Shown: positions 62,382-64,000 of the stretch, one piece after another | Layout: each line of letters starts with the position of its first letter | How positions within the stretch are numbered: the first letter of the stretch is position 1 | Source: PNON01 sp964387025 | Lineage (GTDB): Bacteria > Chloroflexota > Anaerolineae > Anaerolineales > Anaerolineaceae | DNA length: 64,000 nucleotides | Assembly: GCA_964387025.1 (NCBI GenBank) | Contig: CAYLUZ010000003.1 | Location: forward strand, 186,001-250,000 | Reading direction: 5' to 3' | Program-made: the position numbers and the translations under genes | Notes under the pieces: generated by a model | The model's input: the letters and a program-made list of their open reading frames with translations, nothing else | Database searches by the model: none | What the model was told of the DNA's origin: nothing

Positions 62382-63050
62382 CTAAACATCCAGTCGATAA
62401 CCAACACCCCTTACAGTAATAATAAATCGAGGATGACGGGGATCGATTTCAATGATTTTTCTTAACCAGCTAATATGGACATCTAAAGTACGAGTGTCCA
62501 TTGTGTAATCAGTCTCCCAGATATCTGTAAAAAGGGTGTTCCTCTCGATCACTTCCCCCGAATGGTCCATAAGAAATTTCATGAGTTTAAGGAGATAAGG
62601 TGTCAATTTTCCACTATTATTCATACATCTAATGCGTTTATGTTCCAAATCAAGCCAAATTGGACCCTTATGGATTACATCTTTTCCTTGACCTGGAAGG
62701 AGTGGATTGATCCGATTGACTAATTTTTGGATTGTGAAAGGAAGGGCTAATGTGACTACTTTTCCGGATGTCCCATTATTTTCCTTATCATTTTTCTTAT
62801 TCTCACCTGGTGGAGTGATAATAATAATAGGGATATCATCCATTTTATCGTGTAGTGATTGGCAAATACGTTTTCCGGAAGTTCGTAATGAATCTGAGTC
62901 AATAATGATAATATCCGGGTCTATTTCAATAAATTGTTTGAGGGCAGCTGTCCCGTTCGGAACGCTAAACACATTAAAATCACGTTTCTTTAGCCCTGGG
63001 CCAAAAGACCGGTGTCGATTTCCTTCAATCAATAACAGTCTAGCGAGCAA
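62382..63050 (-). CDS. OmpR-type regulator with degenerate receiver domain
   Basis: A 222-residue OmpR-family protein. The C-terminal winged helix is normal (LTPYLLKLMKFLMDHSGEVI, LDVHISWLRKII, VRGVGYRLDV). The receiver keeps the phospho-acceptor position Asp51 and Thr79. It has Glu9-Gly10 where the acidic pair is expected (LLLIEGNRH) and Leu103 instead of the invariant Lys (ALPF). It probably does not use standard phosphorylation. No histidine kinase is adjacent. The start is TTG at 63050 with CAGG upstream. Confidence 0.85.
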   Translation of the reverse strand: MLARLLLIEGNRHRSFGPGLKKRDFNVFSVPNGTAALKQFIEIDPDIIIIDSDSLRTSGKRICQSLHDKMDDIPIIIITPPGENKKNDKENNGTSGKVVTLALPFTIQKLVNRINPLLPGQGKDVIHKGPIWLDLEHKRIRCMNNSGKLTPYLLKLMKFLMDHSGEVIERNTLFTDIWETDYTMDTRTLDVHISWLRKIIEIDPRHPRFIITVRGVGYRLDV

Positions 63051-63449
63051 TTTAATATCCTGATTTTGTCAAATTATAAGTTACAAATTTTGTGAATCCC
63101 CCGGTAACCGTTCTTCTTAGTTGTCCTATTTAGTCTCATTGTAAATATGCAATAATAATAGGATGAAGATTATAAGGGTTTCATGATTATACCTTAAAAC
63201 AATGAAGAATCGTAAGTTGAATTTTTACATTTCTTTAACATCTGGCAGTATTGTTAAATAAATAGCTTTTAATTTGTCTCTCTGTTCATAGAAGTTCGGA
63301 TTTTTAATAATTGGATATTGAGCGATTTGTATGCATTTGAAGTAATTGATGATTGTGGTCAATGAATGGTATGATTAAAATTTACCGTTCATTATAATAT
63401 TCTGTTGCACCTACTCTGACAGCGTGTTAAAATTGATTTGGAGGTTTGG
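63051..63449. other. AT-rich divergent intergenic region
   Basis: About 400 AT-rich bases between the OmpR-type gene (minus) and the DUF151 gene (plus). Apart from the promoter candidate at 63346-63375, I see no RNA gene or repeat. Confidence 0.5.
63346..63375 (+). promoter_or_regulatory. Candidate promoter of the DUF151 gene
   Basis: TTGATG at 63346-63351 and TATGAT at 63370-63375 with an 18-base spacer, about 75 bases before the ATG at 63450. Confidence 0.35.
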
Positions 63450-64000
63450 ATGGGCAAAATGGTCGAAGTAGTAATTGATAGCTTGAGGGTGAGCTTAACC
63501 AATGCCCAACGGGTTCTGATTTTGCACGCAAAAAACGAGGACCGGTATCTACCGATATGGATAGGACCATACGAAGCAGAAGCCATTACTATCATTTTGC
63601 AGGAAGTTGAGGTTTCCCGACCATTAACGCATGATCTCCTAAAAAATGTTTTTTCATCGTTACATGCAAAATTGATCCAGATCCAGGTATTCTCCCTGCT
63701 GGATAACGTTTTTTTTGGCAAAATAGTCGCAGAAATCGGTGATGAGATCATTGAGATAGATTCCAGACCTTCAGACGCCATAGCCTTGGCAATCAGGGCG
63801 CATATACCTATTATGGTGGATTATGACATTCTTGAGCAGGCTGGAATTAAACCTGAGCCAGCTGTACTTGACGAAGATACTGATAGTACGGGGGAACCAG
63901 ATCAACCTCCATTGGACAAGCCTGCAGAAAAACGGCTCACCATCTTTGAAGACTTCATCAGTAAACTTGATTTGGATGAGGGACCAGATCCTGATATTGA
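63450..64000 (+). CDS. DUF151 bifunctional nuclease-like protein (3' truncated)
   Basis: The frame is open from ATG 63450 to the window edge (183 codons). It begins with VEVVIDSLRVSL and has YLPIWIGPYEAEAI, THDLL, and SRPSDAIALAIRAHIPI, the core of the DUF151/BFN family. After the domain an acidic linker follows, with FEDFISKLDLDEG before the edge; family members in related bacteria carry a UVR-like motif there, which would lie outside. Plant BFN has RNase/DNase activity; bacterial function is unclear. GGAGG at 63440-63444 sets the start. Confidence 0.88.
   Translation, partial: MGKMVEVVIDSLRVSLTNAQRVLILHAKNEDRYLPIWIGPYEAEAITIILQEVEVSRPLTHDLLKNVFSSLHAKLIQIQVFSLLDNVFFGKIVAEIGDEIIEIDSRPSDAIALAIRAHIPIMVDYDILEQAGIKPEPAVLDEDTDSTGEPDQPPLDKPAEKRLTIFEDFISKLDLDEGPDPDI

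Noticed and set aside
1..64000. Search for tRNA, rRNA, CRISPR arrays, phage genes and intact insertion sequences
   Set aside because: None could be recognised by eye on either strand. A covariance-model or IS search could still find a divergent case.

Overview
The window looks like a chromosomal segment of a Chloroflexota bacterium, probably class Anaerolineae. This is inferred from the gene mix and is not proven. The signs are a sugar-based lifestyle with RbsABC-type transporters, LysM/M23 lipoproteins, large secreted proteins built from M23, PPC and Ig-like modules, a YugP-type membrane protease, a DUF151 bifunctional nuclease, moderate-to-low GC by eye, and frequent TTG/GTG starts behind good Shine-Dalgarno sites. 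No rRNA, tRNA, CRISPR array, phage gene or intact insertion sequence was seen.

Layout. Positions 1-2.8 kb hold small housekeeping genes: a class V aminotransferase cut by the window edge, an HD hydrolase, a TfoX-N protein, a helix-hairpin-helix-like protein and a cupin. A minus-strand LysM/M23 lipoprotein follows (2.9-4.4 kb). From 4.8 to 25.6 kb runs one long plus-strand sugar locus: DeoR regulator, RbsA-like ATPase, two permeases, a binding protein made of two near-identical tandem domains, a UroD-like protein, an AraA-like isomerase, rhamnulokinase, two class II aldolases, L-rhamnose isomerase, a PHP protein, a SorE-like and a SrlD-like dehydrogenase, and a fused E1 plus E2 of a 2-oxoacid dehydrogenase. 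L-rhamnose catabolism is well supported; the other enzymes suggest that further deoxy- or ketosugars are handled too.

From 25.6 to 26.1 kb lies a decayed minus-strand gene. From 26.2 to 41.9 kb is the most unusual part: a GntR/UTRA regulator with a twin operator, a DegT aminotransferase, a fusion of a GH4-type NAD-dependent glycosidase with an iron-alcohol-dehydrogenase/glycerol-1-phosphate-dehydrogenase-like domain, a private ECF transporter (S protein, double ATPase with one dead signature motif, T protein), an FGGY kinase, a class III aminotransferase, a SIS isomerase/deaminase with the GlmS catalytic residues, an M20 deacylase, a second DegT aminotransferase and a VOC protein. I read it as an uptake and catabolic route for an unusual N-acylated amino-sugar or aminocyclitol glycoside. 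I cannot match it to a described pathway.

From 42 to 64 kb the genes are mostly single housekeeping or envelope functions: double-GNAT acetyltransferase, aldo/keto reductase, YjbQ, YugP protease, a nuclease lipoprotein, YdcF, an NAD-salvage pair (isochorismatase family plus nicotinate phosphoribosyltransferase), alpha-glucan phosphorylase, DUF2179 protein, amidase, a 1306-residue secreted M23 protein, an EamA transporter, a GGDEF/PAS signalling pair, an OmpR-type regulator with a degenerate receiver, and a DUF151 nuclease cut by the right edge.
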